A program made the position numbers and the translations under genes. From contig NZ_JAYMFF010000020.1 in the NCBI RefSeq assembly GCF_035989245.1, positions 1 to 64,000 on the forward strand: a DNA stretch of 64,000 nucleotides, read 5' to 3'. This document shows positions 42,989-51,773 of the stretch, piece by piece. The stretch's first letter is position 1, and each line of letters begins with the position of its first letter. The notes under the pieces were generated by a model. That model had not been told where the DNA came from, did not search any database, and saw nothing but the letters and a program-made list of their open reading frames with translations. The stretch comes from Adlercreutzia wanghongyangiae (GTDB lineage: Bacteria > Actinomycetota > Coriobacteriia > Coriobacteriales > Eggerthellaceae).

Positions 42989-43963
42989 TCACCCCACTCC
43001 CACATCGAGCATGCGATGGACGAGCAGCACGCCCGCCGCCTGCATGGCCAAAGCCGCCGCCAACAGGGCCACCCCGGTGAAGCTGGCAAGGAACGGCGTC
43101 AGAAAACCGGGGCTCATCAGCGAGAACAACGCGATCAGCACGAAGGGCATCAGCGTGACGATGCGCGCCGAAAGCTGAGCTTGGGCCGTTTGCACTTTCA
43201 GCGTTTGGGCCAGCTCGATCTCCCCCTCCACCGACTCGCGGGCCGCATCCAGCACCGAGGCCAAGCTGCCGCCGCTCGCATGCTGCACGTCCAGCGCCAC
43301 GGCCACGAAGGCGAGCTCGGGCACGGAGGAGCGACGCCTGAACAGCGCCAGGGCCTCCGTCGCCGTGCCGCCGGTTTCCAGAACACGCGCCGACGCGAGG
43401 AACACCTCGCCGATCGGCCCCTTCATCTCGCTTCCCGTCTGACGCAGCGTCTGCACCAGCGACAGACCCGCCCGGAAGCACACGCCGAGCGAACGGAGCG
43501 CATCGGGGATCTCGTCACGCATCGTCTGCGCCCGCCGCTGGGCCTCGGCATTGCCGTAGCCGGCCAGACCCACCAGCAGGCAGGCTGCCGCAGCGCAGCC
43601 GAACACCGGCGATGCCGACACCGCCCAACCCGCAACCGCCACGCCGAGGACGGCGGCCAAAGCGCACGAGAGCACGCTCTCGCGCGAGGCGTCGGGCTGC
43701 CAGCGCAGTGCCGCCATACGCAGATTCTCCGCATAGCGTTTCACGGCGGAAAGGCGCAGCAGGGCGCAGGCTGCCGGACGCAACGGCGCCACACCTCGGC
43801 TCAGTCGCCAGCGCACCCACGACCCCGAAGCCTCCTCCGCATCCAGACACGCCCGCATGCGAAGCCGCCGCTCCCGCCGATCAGCGAGAGCACTGCCAGC
43901 CAGCACCCCGGCAGCAGCCGCACTCGCTAGGCCGACAACCGTATATCCAACGATCGCACCCAC
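42989..43963 (-). CDS. tadB: Tad platform protein TadB
   Basis: 324 residues from a GTG at 43963, chosen because AAGGAGG lies seven bases before it. Type II secretion F-domain: TMRDEIPDALRSLGVCFRAGLSLVQTLRQTG and HASGGSLASVLDAARESVEGE. Membrane helices are at both ends. Its start lies 37 bases inside the end of tadA, so the two are translationally coupled. Confidence 0.9.
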   Translation of the reverse strand: MGAIVGYTVVGLASAAAAGVLAGSALADRRERRLRMRACLDAEEASGSWVRWRLSRGVAPLRPAACALLRLSAVKRYAENLRMAALRWQPDASRESVLSCALAAVLGVAVAGWAVSASPVFGCAAAACLLVGLAGYGNAEAQRRAQTMRDEIPDALRSLGVCFRAGLSLVQTLRQTGSEMKGPIGEVFLASARVLETGGTATEALALFRRRSSVPELAFVAVALDVQHASGGSLASVLDAARESVEGEIELAQTLKVQTAQAQLSARIVTLMPFVLIALFSLMSPGFLTPFLASFTGVALLAAALAMQAAGVLLVHRMLDVGVG

Positions 43964-45258
43964 GATCTCACCTCCTTCTTCTCGGCAATGCCCGCGGCAT
44001 GCAGGTCGTCTATCCATCCCGGGTACTCAAGCCATCGACCGGCGCCGCCTCGCAACTCGCGTCGGTACAGCGGGGTGAGCGCGCAGCGGCGACGGTCGTA
44101 ATCGAAGGCCATGGCCGCGATTTCCGACACGCACCGCTCGCCATTGGGGCAGCGCGCCGTCTGCACTACCAGGTCGAAGGCGTTGCCGATCTGCGCCTCT
44201 ATGGCATCCACGGGCAGATCCACCGCATAACGCACCATAGTCACCAAACGGTCTACCGCCTCGCGGGGCGAATTCGCGTGCAACGTGGTCAGCGATCCGT
44301 CGTGGCCCGTGTTCATGGCCTGTAACATGTCGATGGCCTCGTCCGAGCGGCACTCCCCCACGATGATGCGGTCGGGGCGCATGCGCAGGGCGTTCACCAC
44401 CAGTTCGCGGATCGTCACCTCGCCAAGCCCCTCGGCGTTCCGGCTGCGCGCCTCGAGTCGCACCACATGGGGATGCTCGTCGAACTTCAACTCGGCCGCG
44501 TCCTCGATGGTGATCACCCGCTCGCTGTGGGACACATGGCACGACAAGGCATTCAGCAACGTGGTCTTCCCGCTGCCGGTGCCGCCCGACACCGCCACCG
44601 ATTTGCGCGCCCGCACCGCCCATACGAGAAACTGCTCCACCGTCTCGTCGAATGAGTTGCGACGGCGCAGTTCCGCCAATGTCATCACCCGACGTGCGAA
44701 CGAGCGGATGGTCAGGTGCGGCCCGTCGATGGCCAGCGGCGGAATGACCGCGTGCACGCGATGACCCTGGGGCAGGCGCGCGCTGACCAAAGGCGACGAC
44801 TCGTCGATACGCCGCCCCAGGGGTCCGAGAATACGGTCGATGAGGGCGCGCACCTGCTCGTCGCTCTCGAAGCGCACGTCTGCAGGCTGCAACCGCCCCT
44901 CACGCTCGACGAACACGCTGTGCGTGCCGTTCACCATGATCTCGGTGACCGTCTCGTCGCGAACGAGCCCGTCTAAGGGCCCCCACCCGAATACCGTGGC
45001 GAGCAGACCCTCCACCTGTTCTTTGAACAGGGCCGGATCCAGGGCGCGCCAGGGATCTTGGGTACCGAGGAAACGGCAGGCGGCCCGAATCTCGTTGCGC
45101 GCCCGCTCGGGGTTCTTGTCCATGATGAGCGCCACCCGATCCAGCGGCACAATGGCCCCGACTGCCGCCCGCAAGGCCTCCAGCCCACCAGGCTCCGCTG
45201 TGCCTCCGTCTTCTCCTCGCGCCCGTTCCACCGCCTGCACGCGATCTAGAAGCGTCAT
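43927..45258 (-). CDS. tadA: Tad pilus ATPase TadA/CpaF
   Basis: 443 residues, type IV/II secretion ATPase. Walker A GGTGSGKT (225-232), Asp box ITIEDAAEL, Walker B RPDRIIVGECRSDEA and His box GHDGSLTTLHANSP. It is a cytoplasmic hexamer that powers pilus assembly. It starts 14 bases after the TadZ-like gene with GGAGGGGG before its ATG. Confidence 0.95.
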   Translation of the reverse strand: MTLLDRVQAVERARGEDGGTAEPGGLEALRAAVGAIVPLDRVALIMDKNPERARNEIRAACRFLGTQDPWRALDPALFKEQVEGLLATVFGWGPLDGLVRDETVTEIMVNGTHSVFVEREGRLQPADVRFESDEQVRALIDRILGPLGRRIDESSPLVSARLPQGHRVHAVIPPLAIDGPHLTIRSFARRVMTLAELRRRNSFDETVEQFLVWAVRARKSVAVSGGTGSGKTTLLNALSCHVSHSERVITIEDAAELKFDEHPHVVRLEARSRNAEGLGEVTIRELVVNALRMRPDRIIVGECRSDEAIDMLQAMNTGHDGSLTTLHANSPREAVDRLVTMVRYAVDLPVDAIEAQIGNAFDLVVQTARCPNGERCVSEIAAMAFDYDRRRCALTPLYRRELRGGAGRWLEYPGWIDDLHAAGIAEKKEVRSWVRSLDIRLSA

Positions 45259-45272
45259 GATGCACCCCCTCC

Positions 45273-46667
45273 CTAACTCAGCACACCGCTGGCAGCCCGC
45301 GCCTCTTTACGCGATCTCCGGCGCTCCTTCTCTTCGCGTCGGCCGCGGCGACGGCCGCTCTCACGCCGGGGCGTTCCCCGCAGTCCGCGGCGTCCCGGCG
45401 AAAGGGGCTCCCCGCCACACGACGCCATACCGCCCGCACCGGGCAAAATCTCGTCCAGCAAGCGATCGATGCTCGTGCAGAGCGGGTTGCGCGACTCCAC
45501 CAGCGCCTCCACCATGCCGGCGCCCAGCAGCTCCTCCACTTCGCGGCCCCCGTCGGCCAGTTCCACCACATGGGCACCGTGCAAGGCGCTGGACACGTCG
45601 ATGGAAGTGAAGGGGGCGTGGCGCGTGCAGCGATTGACGGCGAGCAGAAACGAACTGGTGGCCACCCCGCAGCGCAGGCACAGATCGAGCGCGTGGCGGC
45701 ACGCGCGCACCGACGACGTCCGCTGATCGACCAGGAAGAGCGTGGACACGCTGCGTTCCAGCAGCGCCAGCCGTTGCTCGTCCCATCCCGCCCCCGTATT
45801 CACTGCCACGAAGTCGAACCGTGCCAGCAGCTCGTCCACCACCGCGGGCAGCGCAGCTCCCAGCACCTCGGCCGTCTCCAAACGTCGCGGCGCCTCGATG
45901 AGCGTCAGCGGAGCATCGTCCGCCGCCGCCAAGGCGCTCCCATCGGCCGCCACTTCCTCGAGGGGCACACGGAGACACGATCCTGCCAAATCGCGCAAAT
46001 CACCGAATTGCAGATCGGCATCGAGCAGGGCCGTGCGCAGCCCGCGCCGCGCAGCTAGATGGGCCGCCAGCGTGGAAACAGTGCTCTTGCCCGCTCCTCC
46101 GCTACCGCTCACAACTGTGAGCAGGAAGCCAGCACGGGCGAGCCCCGTCGACGCCTCCGTGCTCCTCTCCGCAAGAAGCGCCTGCGCCGCAGCCTCCGGC
46201 ACCGTCTCCTGCGTTGCCGACAGCGGAGGCACCGACGGCGGCTCCTCCGCGCCCGAGGGCAGCCCGTCCGCGGAATCAGCGCCCGGCGCTGCCGCGTCGC
46301 CGCGCGCCATCTGCGCCCGCACCACCGCCGTAAGCTCGCTCAGCGACCGTGTGCCATCGAGCGCCGCCGCGTGCATGCGAGAGCGCACCGAGCCCGTCTC
46401 CTCGCAGTCGACGAGGTATACCTTCCTGCCCGGATGGTCGGCCTTCACGGCGGCCGCCAGGTTAATGGCACCCAGCCCCTCGCCCGCCGCCACCCACACC
46501 TCCCGCACTTCGTCCAAGGCCGCCAGGGCCGCCCGCGCCCGTTCATCCGAGGGCATCACATGCACCCGCGATGCAATCTGGCGGCCCTCCTCGCCCCATC
46601 GGGAGACAAGCTCGTCGGCCGCAGGACCAGCCCCGATGCACAGGGCGATTTCCCGACGCTTGCTCAT
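45273..46667 (-). CDS. TadZ/CpaE-like ParA-family ATPase
   Basis: 464 residues. Residues about 1-125 form a receiver-like domain. A Pro/Ala/Glu linker leads to a MinD/ParA-type ATPase with deviant Walker A SGSGGAGKST (187-196) and ALLDADLQFGD. The basic C-terminal tail is Arg-rich (RRRGRREEKERRRSRKE) and may bind the membrane or nucleic acid. CpaE/TadZ places the pilus apparatus in the cell. Its ATG overlaps the stop of the CpaB-like gene. Confidence 0.9.
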   Translation of the reverse strand: MSKRREIALCIGAGPAADELVSRWGEEGRQIASRVHVMPSDERARAALAALDEVREVWVAAGEGLGAINLAAAVKADHPGRKVYLVDCEETGSVRSRMHAAALDGTRSLSELTAVVRAQMARGDAAAPGADSADGLPSGAEEPPSVPPLSATQETVPEAAAQALLAERSTEASTGLARAGFLLTVVSGSGGAGKSTVSTLAAHLAARRGLRTALLDADLQFGDLRDLAGSCLRVPLEEVAADGSALAAADDAPLTLIEAPRRLETAEVLGAALPAVVDELLARFDFVAVNTGAGWDEQRLALLERSVSTLFLVDQRTSSVRACRHALDLCLRCGVATSSFLLAVNRCTRHAPFTSIDVSSALHGAHVVELADGGREVEELLGAGMVEALVESRNPLCTSIDRLLDEILPGAGGMASCGGEPLSPGRRGLRGTPRRESGRRRGRREEKERRRSRKEARAASGVLS

Positions 46668-47446
46668 AGCACCGCCCCCTCGTTCGCCGCCGCGCCGGCA
46701 CCGGCATCGACGGCCGCAGGCGTCGCTTGCGCTGCAGTCTCCGTATCCCCCGCAGCGTCCTGCTCAGCCGCATCGGCAGGCAGCGAGGCGTCAGCCGCAT
46801 CCTCGGCGCCGCCTGCCGCCGAGGGCAGTGCGAAGTACAACTCGAGGTTCTGGGCCGCTGCCACCACCTCTTGCACGCGCTCGGGTTCGACGGCCAACGT
46901 AACCCAGGCCGCATTGGATGCAGTCGCGCCCTCGGCGCTCGCACTGGACGCGAGCACCAGCGCGCCGGCCACCAGCTTCACCGTCGACACCGGACCGGTA
47001 GCGTACACATCCACAACCATGCCGGCCTCCACCGAGCCGCCCACCGCCTGCACGGCCCGCGCCGGCACGCTGACAGCCGCCATGCCCTCGGGTACGCTCA
47101 GCTCCGATTCGGCCGCCTCCAAGCGCCGGTCGCTCATCACCTCGCCTCGATAGACCGCCGATCCCAGACGCTGCCCCACCACCTGCGCAGGATCGGTCAC
47201 AGCGCCGTCGGGCAGCAGGTCGGCCACCCACATCTTGGTGGACACCGCCCCGTTTTCCACCACCTCGCCCGCCGCTATATCGCGATTGGCAACGCACACC
47301 TCGATCTGATCGCCCCCATAGCGCGCCAGAGCCTCGGCTCGCGCCTGATCGGCCTCGTTTCTCACGTCCACGAGATAAAGCCCGACGCACGCGGCGCAGC
47401 ACACGCCGCAGAGCGCCGAGACGAGCATCCGCCTGTTGATCTTCAT
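46664..47446 (-). CDS. cpaB: CpaB/RcpC-like pilus assembly protein
   Basis: 260 residues. One N-terminal membrane helix (MLVSALCGVCCAACVGLYLV) is followed by an SAF domain (about 48-115: VANRDIAAGEVVENGAV ... GSAVYRGEVMSDRRL), then an RcpC-type region. In Gram-negative bacteria it works with the secretin; here there is no secretin, so it may act in the cell wall. The C-terminal 45 residues are an Ala/Asp/Glu-rich low-complexity tail. First gene of the 13-gene locus. Confidence 0.88.
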   Translation of the reverse strand: MKINRRMLVSALCGVCCAACVGLYLVDVRNEADQARAEALARYGGDQIEVCVANRDIAAGEVVENGAVSTKMWVADLLPDGAVTDPAQVVGQRLGSAVYRGEVMSDRRLEAAESELSVPEGMAAVSVPARAVQAVGGSVEAGMVVDVYATGPVSTVKLVAGALVLASSASAEGATASNAAWVTLAVEPERVQEVVAAAQNLELYFALPSAAGGAEDAADASLPADAAEQDAAGDTETAAQATPAAVDAGAGAAANEGAVL

Positions 47447-47853
47447 CGCATCTCCCTTTCCTTGGAAACGCGACTATTGTTGCCGATCACAACCGTCAAA
47501 CCGTCTCGGGAACCACCGCGAAAAGTTCGGCGCGCTTTCGTAGAACTTTCGCGAAGATACCGCCCGCCATCCGCCCGTGCGCCTACCCGGACGCCCCCGG
47601 AATACCGCCCGCCAACCGCCTTCGCGTCCCCTCGTCCCGCGCGGCGCCGCCGGACCAACAGCCGGAAAAGGCACGATTTCCGGAAAAGGGGGGGCGGAGT
47701 TGAAGACTATGGCTTATGGGAAGGTGGTGGCATGCGGCCGAGAAACGCTCTGCCAAAATCTGCCATAGAAATAATTTGACATTTCGCGCAGACGCGCTTC
47801 ACTGGCAATTCGTCTGTCAGAAATACAGCGGAATATAGCGGCTTATCAAAAAG
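47447..47853. other. Non-coding gap upstream of the Tad locus
   Basis: About 400 bases without a gene I can support; the operon promoter must lie here. GATCACAACCGTC at about 47485-47497 matches the core of the family 2 palindromic element. GAAAATCGTGCC-like and CCGGAAAAGG pieces around 47665-47690 repeat loosely. No clear -35/-10 pair is found. Confidence 0.4.
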
Positions 47854-47880
47854 AAAAACCCCTTTTGAACTGGGGTTTTT
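47854..47880 (-). terminator. Terminator of tRNA-Val
   Basis: AAAAACCCC (47854-47862) and GGGGTTTTT (47872-47880) form a perfect 9-bp stem. On the minus strand it runs into TTTTTCTTTTT, 14 bases after the tRNA end. Confidence 0.9.
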
Positions 47881-47893
47881 CTTATTATGATCA

Positions 47894-47968
47894 TGGTGGT
47901 CGCGGAGGGATTTGAACCCCCGACCTTGTGCTTGTAAGGCACCTGCGCTCCCGCTGCGCCACGCGACC
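47894..47968 (-). tRNA. tRNA-Val (UAC)
   Basis: On the minus strand: acceptor GGTCGCG/CGCGACC, anticodon loop CTTACAA giving anticodon UAC (codon GUA), T-arm with GGTTCAAATCC, and an encoded ACCA end. Length 75 bases. One mismatch at the top of the anticodon stem. Confidence 0.92.
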
Positions 47969-48075
47969 GTTATGCCCGCGGACAAGCCGCGTGCCTCGGT
48001 ATTGTGCCACAAGTTCCCCCAGTGGGCAAACCGCGACACGCGCAACAACACCAAGCCCCCGCAATCTAAGCACCC

Positions 48076-48240
48076 CTACGACAGAACGGCGGCTCCGCAG
48101 GTGAGCGCCGTCAGCAGCAGCACGCCGATCACGCTTATCGCCGGATGCTCGATGAGCAGCCCATCCCACAGCCGCTTCGCAGAACGCTCCTTCGGCTCCG
48201 CGGCCGTATCGCGCGGCTTCGTCGGTTCCCTCTCGTCCAT
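48076..48240 (-). CDS. Small single-span membrane protein
   Basis: 54 residues: a charged N-terminus (MDEREPTKPRDTAAEPKERSAKRL) and one hydrophobic segment (AISVIGVLLLTALTCGAAVL). The ATG at 48240 has GGGAGG seven bases before it, and TACAAT on the minus strand at 48279-48274 can be its -10. Function is unknown. Lack of a recognised family keeps confidence modest. Confidence 0.6.
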   Translation of the reverse strand: MDEREPTKPRDTAAEPKERSAKRLWDGLLIEHPAISVIGVLLLTALTCGAAVLS

Positions 48241-48337
48241 CACGCACCTCCCATCCACAGCTTTCTGGTATTGTACCTCCTAACATGCCTCCGCACGACC
48301 GCATGCGCGCCCCGTCACCACCGCGAAAGGAGCCGCC

Positions 48338-49033
48338 ATGGCCAGCATCCCCGATACCGCGCAGACCGCCTACGACCGGGCCGCCGGCGTGCGCGCCCTG
48401 GCGCTGCCCGCCATTCCCGAGGAACTGCGCGCCCTGGAGGCCGACGATCTGCTGGAAGCCGCCGAGCGCACCCTGGAGGCCATCGACGCCCACGACCTGT
48501 GCATCGCCGACGAGAACTTCACGGAACTTGAGGCAACGGGCGCACGCTTTACCAACTGCTTCCTGTCATGCTGCGATTTCTCCGGTGCCCTGTTCACCGA
48601 CACGGTGTTCGAGAGCTGCGACTTCGCCAACACCTACTTCGACGGCGCGGGCTTCACCCGCTGCACCTTCAAGAACTGCAAGCTGACGGGCGCCTCGTTC
48701 ATGGAGGCCTCGATGGAGTCGGTGTCGCTGGAAGACTGCACGCTGGCCTACGGCGCCTTCAACCGCTGCCGTTGGTGGGCCTTCGAGGCGCGCCGCTGCG
48801 ATTTCTCCGGTGCCGATATGGCCGAGATGGACCTGCACTACATCATCCTGGACGACGACCGCTTCATCGGCACCAGCTTCTTCCGCACGCCGCTGCTCGG
48901 TATCGATTTCAGCACATGCCAGCTGGAGGGCGTGGCGCTGTCCGACACCATGGCCGAGATCTACGGTACGAAAATGAATCTCTACCAGGCCGCCGCCCTG
49001 GCCCGACACCTCGGCGTCATCATCGCGGAATAG
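48338..49033 (+). CDS. Pentapeptide-repeat protein
   Basis: 231 residues. From about residue 60 the sequence shows A(D/N)LXX-type repeats (FTNCFLSCCDFSGALFTDTVFESCDFANTYFDGAGF and on), which form a right-handed beta-helix. The N-terminal 55 residues are helical. The protein is Cys-rich in the repeat. Some family members protect DNA gyrase from quinolones, but most have no known role. The ATG at 48338 has GAAAGGAG before it. It stands alone. Confidence 0.9.
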   Translation: MASIPDTAQTAYDRAAGVRALALPAIPEELRALEADDLLEAAERTLEAIDAHDLCIADENFTELEATGARFTNCFLSCCDFSGALFTDTVFESCDFANTYFDGAGFTRCTFKNCKLTGASFMEASMESVSLEDCTLAYGAFNRCRWWAFEARRCDFSGADMAEMDLHYIILDDDRFIGTSFFRTPLLGIDFSTCQLEGVALSDTMAEIYGTKMNLYQAAALARHLGVIIAE

Positions 49034-49095
49034 CGCGCCGAACACTACGGTAAGGAACCCTTCCGCCCATTAATCCCACGCACCGCATTTCGCCC

Positions 49096-49146
49096 TTGAC
49101 GCGTGTGTATAGGTGTGTATATACTGTGCATGTAGGGTATATACAC
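49096..49146 (+). promoter_or_regulatory. Promoter and operator of the GntR gene
   Basis: TTGACG (49096-49101) and TATACT (49120-49125) are spaced 18 bases. GTGTATATAC (49115-49124) and GTATATACAC (49137-49146) are a perfect 10-bp inverted repeat covering the -10, a good autorepressor site for the YtrA-type regulator that follows. Confidence 0.7.
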
Positions 49147-49274
49147 TATTCGAGCTTTCGCGAAGCGGGGACGCCCGAGCCGCGAAGGCTGACCAGAGCG
49201 CGCGCCGCGCCAGCCGTCTCGGGCAACCGTCCGGGGCAGCAGGCGGGGAAACGCGCCCTTAAGAAAGAGGCACC

Positions 49275-49649
49275 TTGGACATCATCATCGCAAACGGAAG
49301 CAGCGAGCCCATCTACGAGCAGATCGCGCGGCAGGTGAAGGCGGCCATCATGGCCGGCGAGCTGGCCGAGGGCGATCCCCTTCCCTCCATCCGCGCCCTG
49401 GCGAACGACCTGCGCATCAGCGTCATCACCACCAAGCGCGCCTACGCCGAGCTGGAGGAGGCCGGGTTTATCGACACGGTGCAGGGCAAGGGGTCGTTCG
49501 TGGCCGGCGGCAACCTGGAGCTTCTGCGCGAGGAGCGCCTGCGCCAGGTGGAGGGGCATCTCGCCCGCGCCGTGGCCGAGGCGGCCGGCGCCAGCATTGG
49601 GGCCGCCGACCTGCACGCCATGCTGGATGTGCTGCTGGAAGAGAAATAG
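49275..49649 (+). CDS. GntR-family regulator, YtrA type
   Basis: 124 residues from a TTG at 49275, with AAGAAAGAGG just before it and no better ATG. The winged helix covers residues 10-75 (EPIYEQIARQVKAAIMAGELAEGDPLPSIRALANDLRIS; KRAYAELEEAGFI). The short C-terminal dimer helix is typical of the YtrA subfamily, which represses ABC transporters in the same operon. The ABC genes follow 180 bases downstream. Confidence 0.92.
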   Translation: MDIIIANGSSEPIYEQIARQVKAAIMAGELAEGDPLPSIRALANDLRISVITTKRAYAELEEAGFIDTVQGKGSFVAGGNLELLREERLRQVEGHLARAVAEAAGASIGAADLHAMLDVLLEEK

Positions 49650-49706
49650 CCGGTACGCGAGCTTTCGCGGAACGGGTTTTGACCTGTTCGCGAATCGGGA
49701 GCCGAG

Positions 49707-49797
49707 CGGGCGGGCTGAAGCCCGCCCCTACGGGACGACGCCGGGCGAGCGGGACGACGCCGGGGCGAACGGGCGGGCTGAAGCCCGCTCCTACGGG
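49707..49797. repeat. Two REP-like copies between GntR and ABC genes
   Basis: 49707-49734 and 49770-49797 are 28-bp copies with one mismatch, each a short hairpin (CGGGC-GGGCTGAAGCCC-GC) followed by CCTACGGG. A looser relative occurs at 10100-10300. Being inside the probable operon, they may shape transcript stability. Confidence 0.8.
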
Positions 49798-49829
49798 AGG
49801 CCCGGCAAGAGAGCAAGTGAGGAACGAAT

Positions 49830-50714
49830 ATGACCAACTTGATAGAAATAGACAACCTGGGCAAGCGCTACGACGGGTTCACGCTCGCCGACGTGAGCCT
49901 GGCCGTGGAGCCAGGCAGCGTCGTCGGGTTCATCGGCTCGAACGGTGCCGGCAAGACCACCACCCTGAAGGCGGCTCTCGGCCTCATCGGCGCCGATACG
50001 GGCACGGTGCGCCTGTTCGGCGAGGAAGTTCGCCCGGGCGCGTCCGCGCTGGACGCATTGAAGGCGCGCATCGGCGTGGTGCTGGACACCTGCGCCTTCC
50101 CCGGCACCTGCACGGTGAAGTCGGTGGGCTCCATCGGGCGCGCCGCCTACGCCAGCTGGGACAGTGCCCGTTTCGCCGCGCTGACCGAGCGCTTCGAGCT
50201 CGCCCCCAGGAAGAAGGTGTCCGAGCTGTCGCGCGGCATGGGCATGAAGCTCACGCTGGCCTTCGCCTTGGCCCACCACCCCGAACTGCTGATCTTGGAC
50301 GAGGCCACGGCGGGGCTGGACCCGCTCGCCCGCGAGGACGTGCTCGATCTTCTGCGCGACTTCATGGCCGAGGGCGACCGCGGCATTTTCATGTCCACCC
50401 ATATCACCTCCGATCTGGAGAAAATCGCCGACGAGGTAGTATGCCTGGATGCGGGCCGCGTGGTGTTCTCGCTGCCGAAGGACGCCATCACCGACGAGGC
50501 CGGCGTGGCGCGCTGCCGCGCCGCCGAATTGGAAGCGGTGCTGGCCTCGGACTTCCTGAGCGCCGACGCTGTTCGTATCGAGCGCCACGGCTTCGGCTGC
50601 AACCTGCTCGTGCCCGACCGCTTCGCCTTCGCCCGCGCCTTCCCCGATATCCCCGTGGACGCGGCCACCATTGAAGACTACATGACCCTCACCCTGAAAG
50701 GGGAATCCCGATGA
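49830..50714 (+). CDS. ABC transporter ATP-binding protein
   Basis: 294 residues. Walker A GSNGAGKTTT (about 35-44), signature LSRGMGMKLTLAFAL, Walker B LLILDEATAGLDP, and a switch His in FMSTHITSD. It is of the single-domain CcmA/YtrB type used by ABC-2 exporters. The C-terminal 80 residues are a regulatory extension. It overlaps the permease start (ATGA). Confidence 0.95.
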   Translation: MTNLIEIDNLGKRYDGFTLADVSLAVEPGSVVGFIGSNGAGKTTTLKAALGLIGADTGTVRLFGEEVRPGASALDALKARIGVVLDTCAFPGTCTVKSVGSIGRAAYASWDSARFAALTERFELAPRKKVSELSRGMGMKLTLAFALAHHPELLILDEATAGLDPLAREDVLDLLRDFMAEGDRGIFMSTHITSDLEKIADEVVCLDAGRVVFSLPKDAITDEAGVARCRAAELEAVLASDFLSADAVRIERHGFGCNLLVPDRFAFARAFPDIPVDAATIEDYMTLTLKGESR

Positions 50715-51421
50715 AGACCATGATCGTCGCCGACTTCTGCACCCTGCGCAACGCGCTTTTGCAACTGATGGCCATTTGCGTGGTCATCGCCCTGTTCATG
50801 GGGTACGCCATGGGCACGCTCATCGGCATGGCGGCGGCCATTGCCGCCATGCCGCCGTTCATGCTGCTGTTCTCGCTGGCCGCCACGGACGAGCAGAACA
50901 GCTGGGAGCGCTTCCGACTCACGTTGCCCCTCACTCGCCGCCAAGTGGTGTTCGGCCGCTACGCGAGTTTGGGCCTCATCGCCATCGGCACCATCGTCTT
51001 CGCCTTGGCGCTGTCGTTTCTGCTACTGGGCATCATCTCCTTTGTGCCGAGCGGCATACTGCCCGAAGGGCTGACGCCGGCCGAGAACCCGCCGGCTGCT
51101 CTTGTCGGAAGCGTCGTGGGGGCCGTAGGCGTCATCACCCTTGGCATGGCCATCGCGCTGCCGCTCGTCTTCCGCTTCGGCATGACGCGCGCCACCCGTT
51201 TCGTGCCCGTCATTGTGGTGATCGCCCTCGCCGCGGGCATCGGCTTCTTCGATGCCAACATCAGCTTCACCTCCGGCGGCTTCTTCTCCAATCTTATGCT
51301 GTGGCTCGACACCGGTAATAACTACCTCTTCCTCGCCGCTGCCCTGGTGGCCGTCGTCGCCCTCGTCTACGGGGCAAGCGCCCTCATCGCCACCAAGCTC
51401 TACGAGAAGCGCGAGTTCTAG
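50711..51421 (+). CDS. ABC-2 type permease
   Basis: 236 residues with six predicted membrane helices (e.g. LQLMAICVVIALFMGYAMGTLIGMA, LFLAAALVAVVALVYGASALIA) and the SWERFRLTLPLTRRQVVFGRY segment typical of ABC2_membrane_5-type permeases. Together with the ATPase it should form a small exporter or a membrane-stress module under GntR control. The cargo is unknown. Confidence 0.88.
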   Translation: MKTMIVADFCTLRNALLQLMAICVVIALFMGYAMGTLIGMAAAIAAMPPFMLLFSLAATDEQNSWERFRLTLPLTRRQVVFGRYASLGLIAIGTIVFALALSFLLLGIISFVPSGILPEGLTPAENPPAALVGSVVGAVGVITLGMAIALPLVFRFGMTRATRFVPVIVVIALAAGIGFFDANISFTSGGFFSNLMLWLDTGNNYLFLAAALVAVVALVYGASALIATKLYEKREF

Positions 51422-51460
51422 CCCCTCCCTTTTCAATTTGCTGGATTGCTCAGCCTCGTT

Positions 51461-51493
51461 GAGCTGCGCACAACATATTTTTGCGCGCAGCTC
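51461..51493 (+). terminator. Hairpin after the ABC permease gene
   Basis: GAGCTGCGC (51461-51469) and GCGCAGCTC (51485-51493) form a 9-bp stem with a 15-base AT-rich loop, 40 bases past the stop. The tail CCAATTTG is not T-rich, so termination is only probable. Confidence 0.5.
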
Positions 51494-51509
51494 CCAATTT
51501 GACGCCAAA

Positions 51510-51630
51510 TGTGCAGGATTTTCCGTTTAGTAGAGTTTGCTTTCCCATTTTGTGCAGAATATTTCGTTATGAAGAGTCTCAACGGCAAGCATCGGCTCTC
51601 GCGACTCTTCTAAACGCAAAATCCTGCACA
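51510..51630. repeat. Palindromic interspersed element, family 1, copy B
   Basis: The ends 51510-51530 and 51610-51630 are a 21-bp inverted repeat with one mismatch, with TGTGCAGGATTTT outermost. A diverged direct copy (TGTGCAGAATATTTCGTT) is inside at 51551. Same layout as 6121-6245. The 51422-51773 gap otherwise holds a hairpin and the MarR promoter. Confidence 0.85.
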
Positions 51631-51699
51631 AAAGACCGCCATCCACCAACACCACAAAGCTCTAGACAGAGACGAGGCCCTGGAAACCTTGTGAATCTC

Positions 51700-51754
51700 T
51701 TGCCTTAGTCTGATTTCGGACTATACTAGCGTACTCGTTAGTCCGAAATCAGAC
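51700..51754 (+). promoter_or_regulatory. Promoter and operator of the MarR gene
   Basis: TTGCCT (51700-51705) and TATACT (51722-51727) are spaced 16 bases. GTCTGATTTCGGAC (51708-51721) lies in the spacer and its perfect inverse (51741-51754) lies 20 bases on, past the -10. This is a classic autorepressor arrangement for the MarR protein encoded 20 bases downstream. Confidence 0.75.
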
Positions 51755-51773
51755 CATTTATTCGAGGAAACCT

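Noticed and set aside
41568..43481. A 637-codon minus-strand frame across tadB, tadC and flp
   Set aside because: Only its last 74 codons (from about 41792) have prepilin features; the rest is out of frame with the well-supported tad genes.
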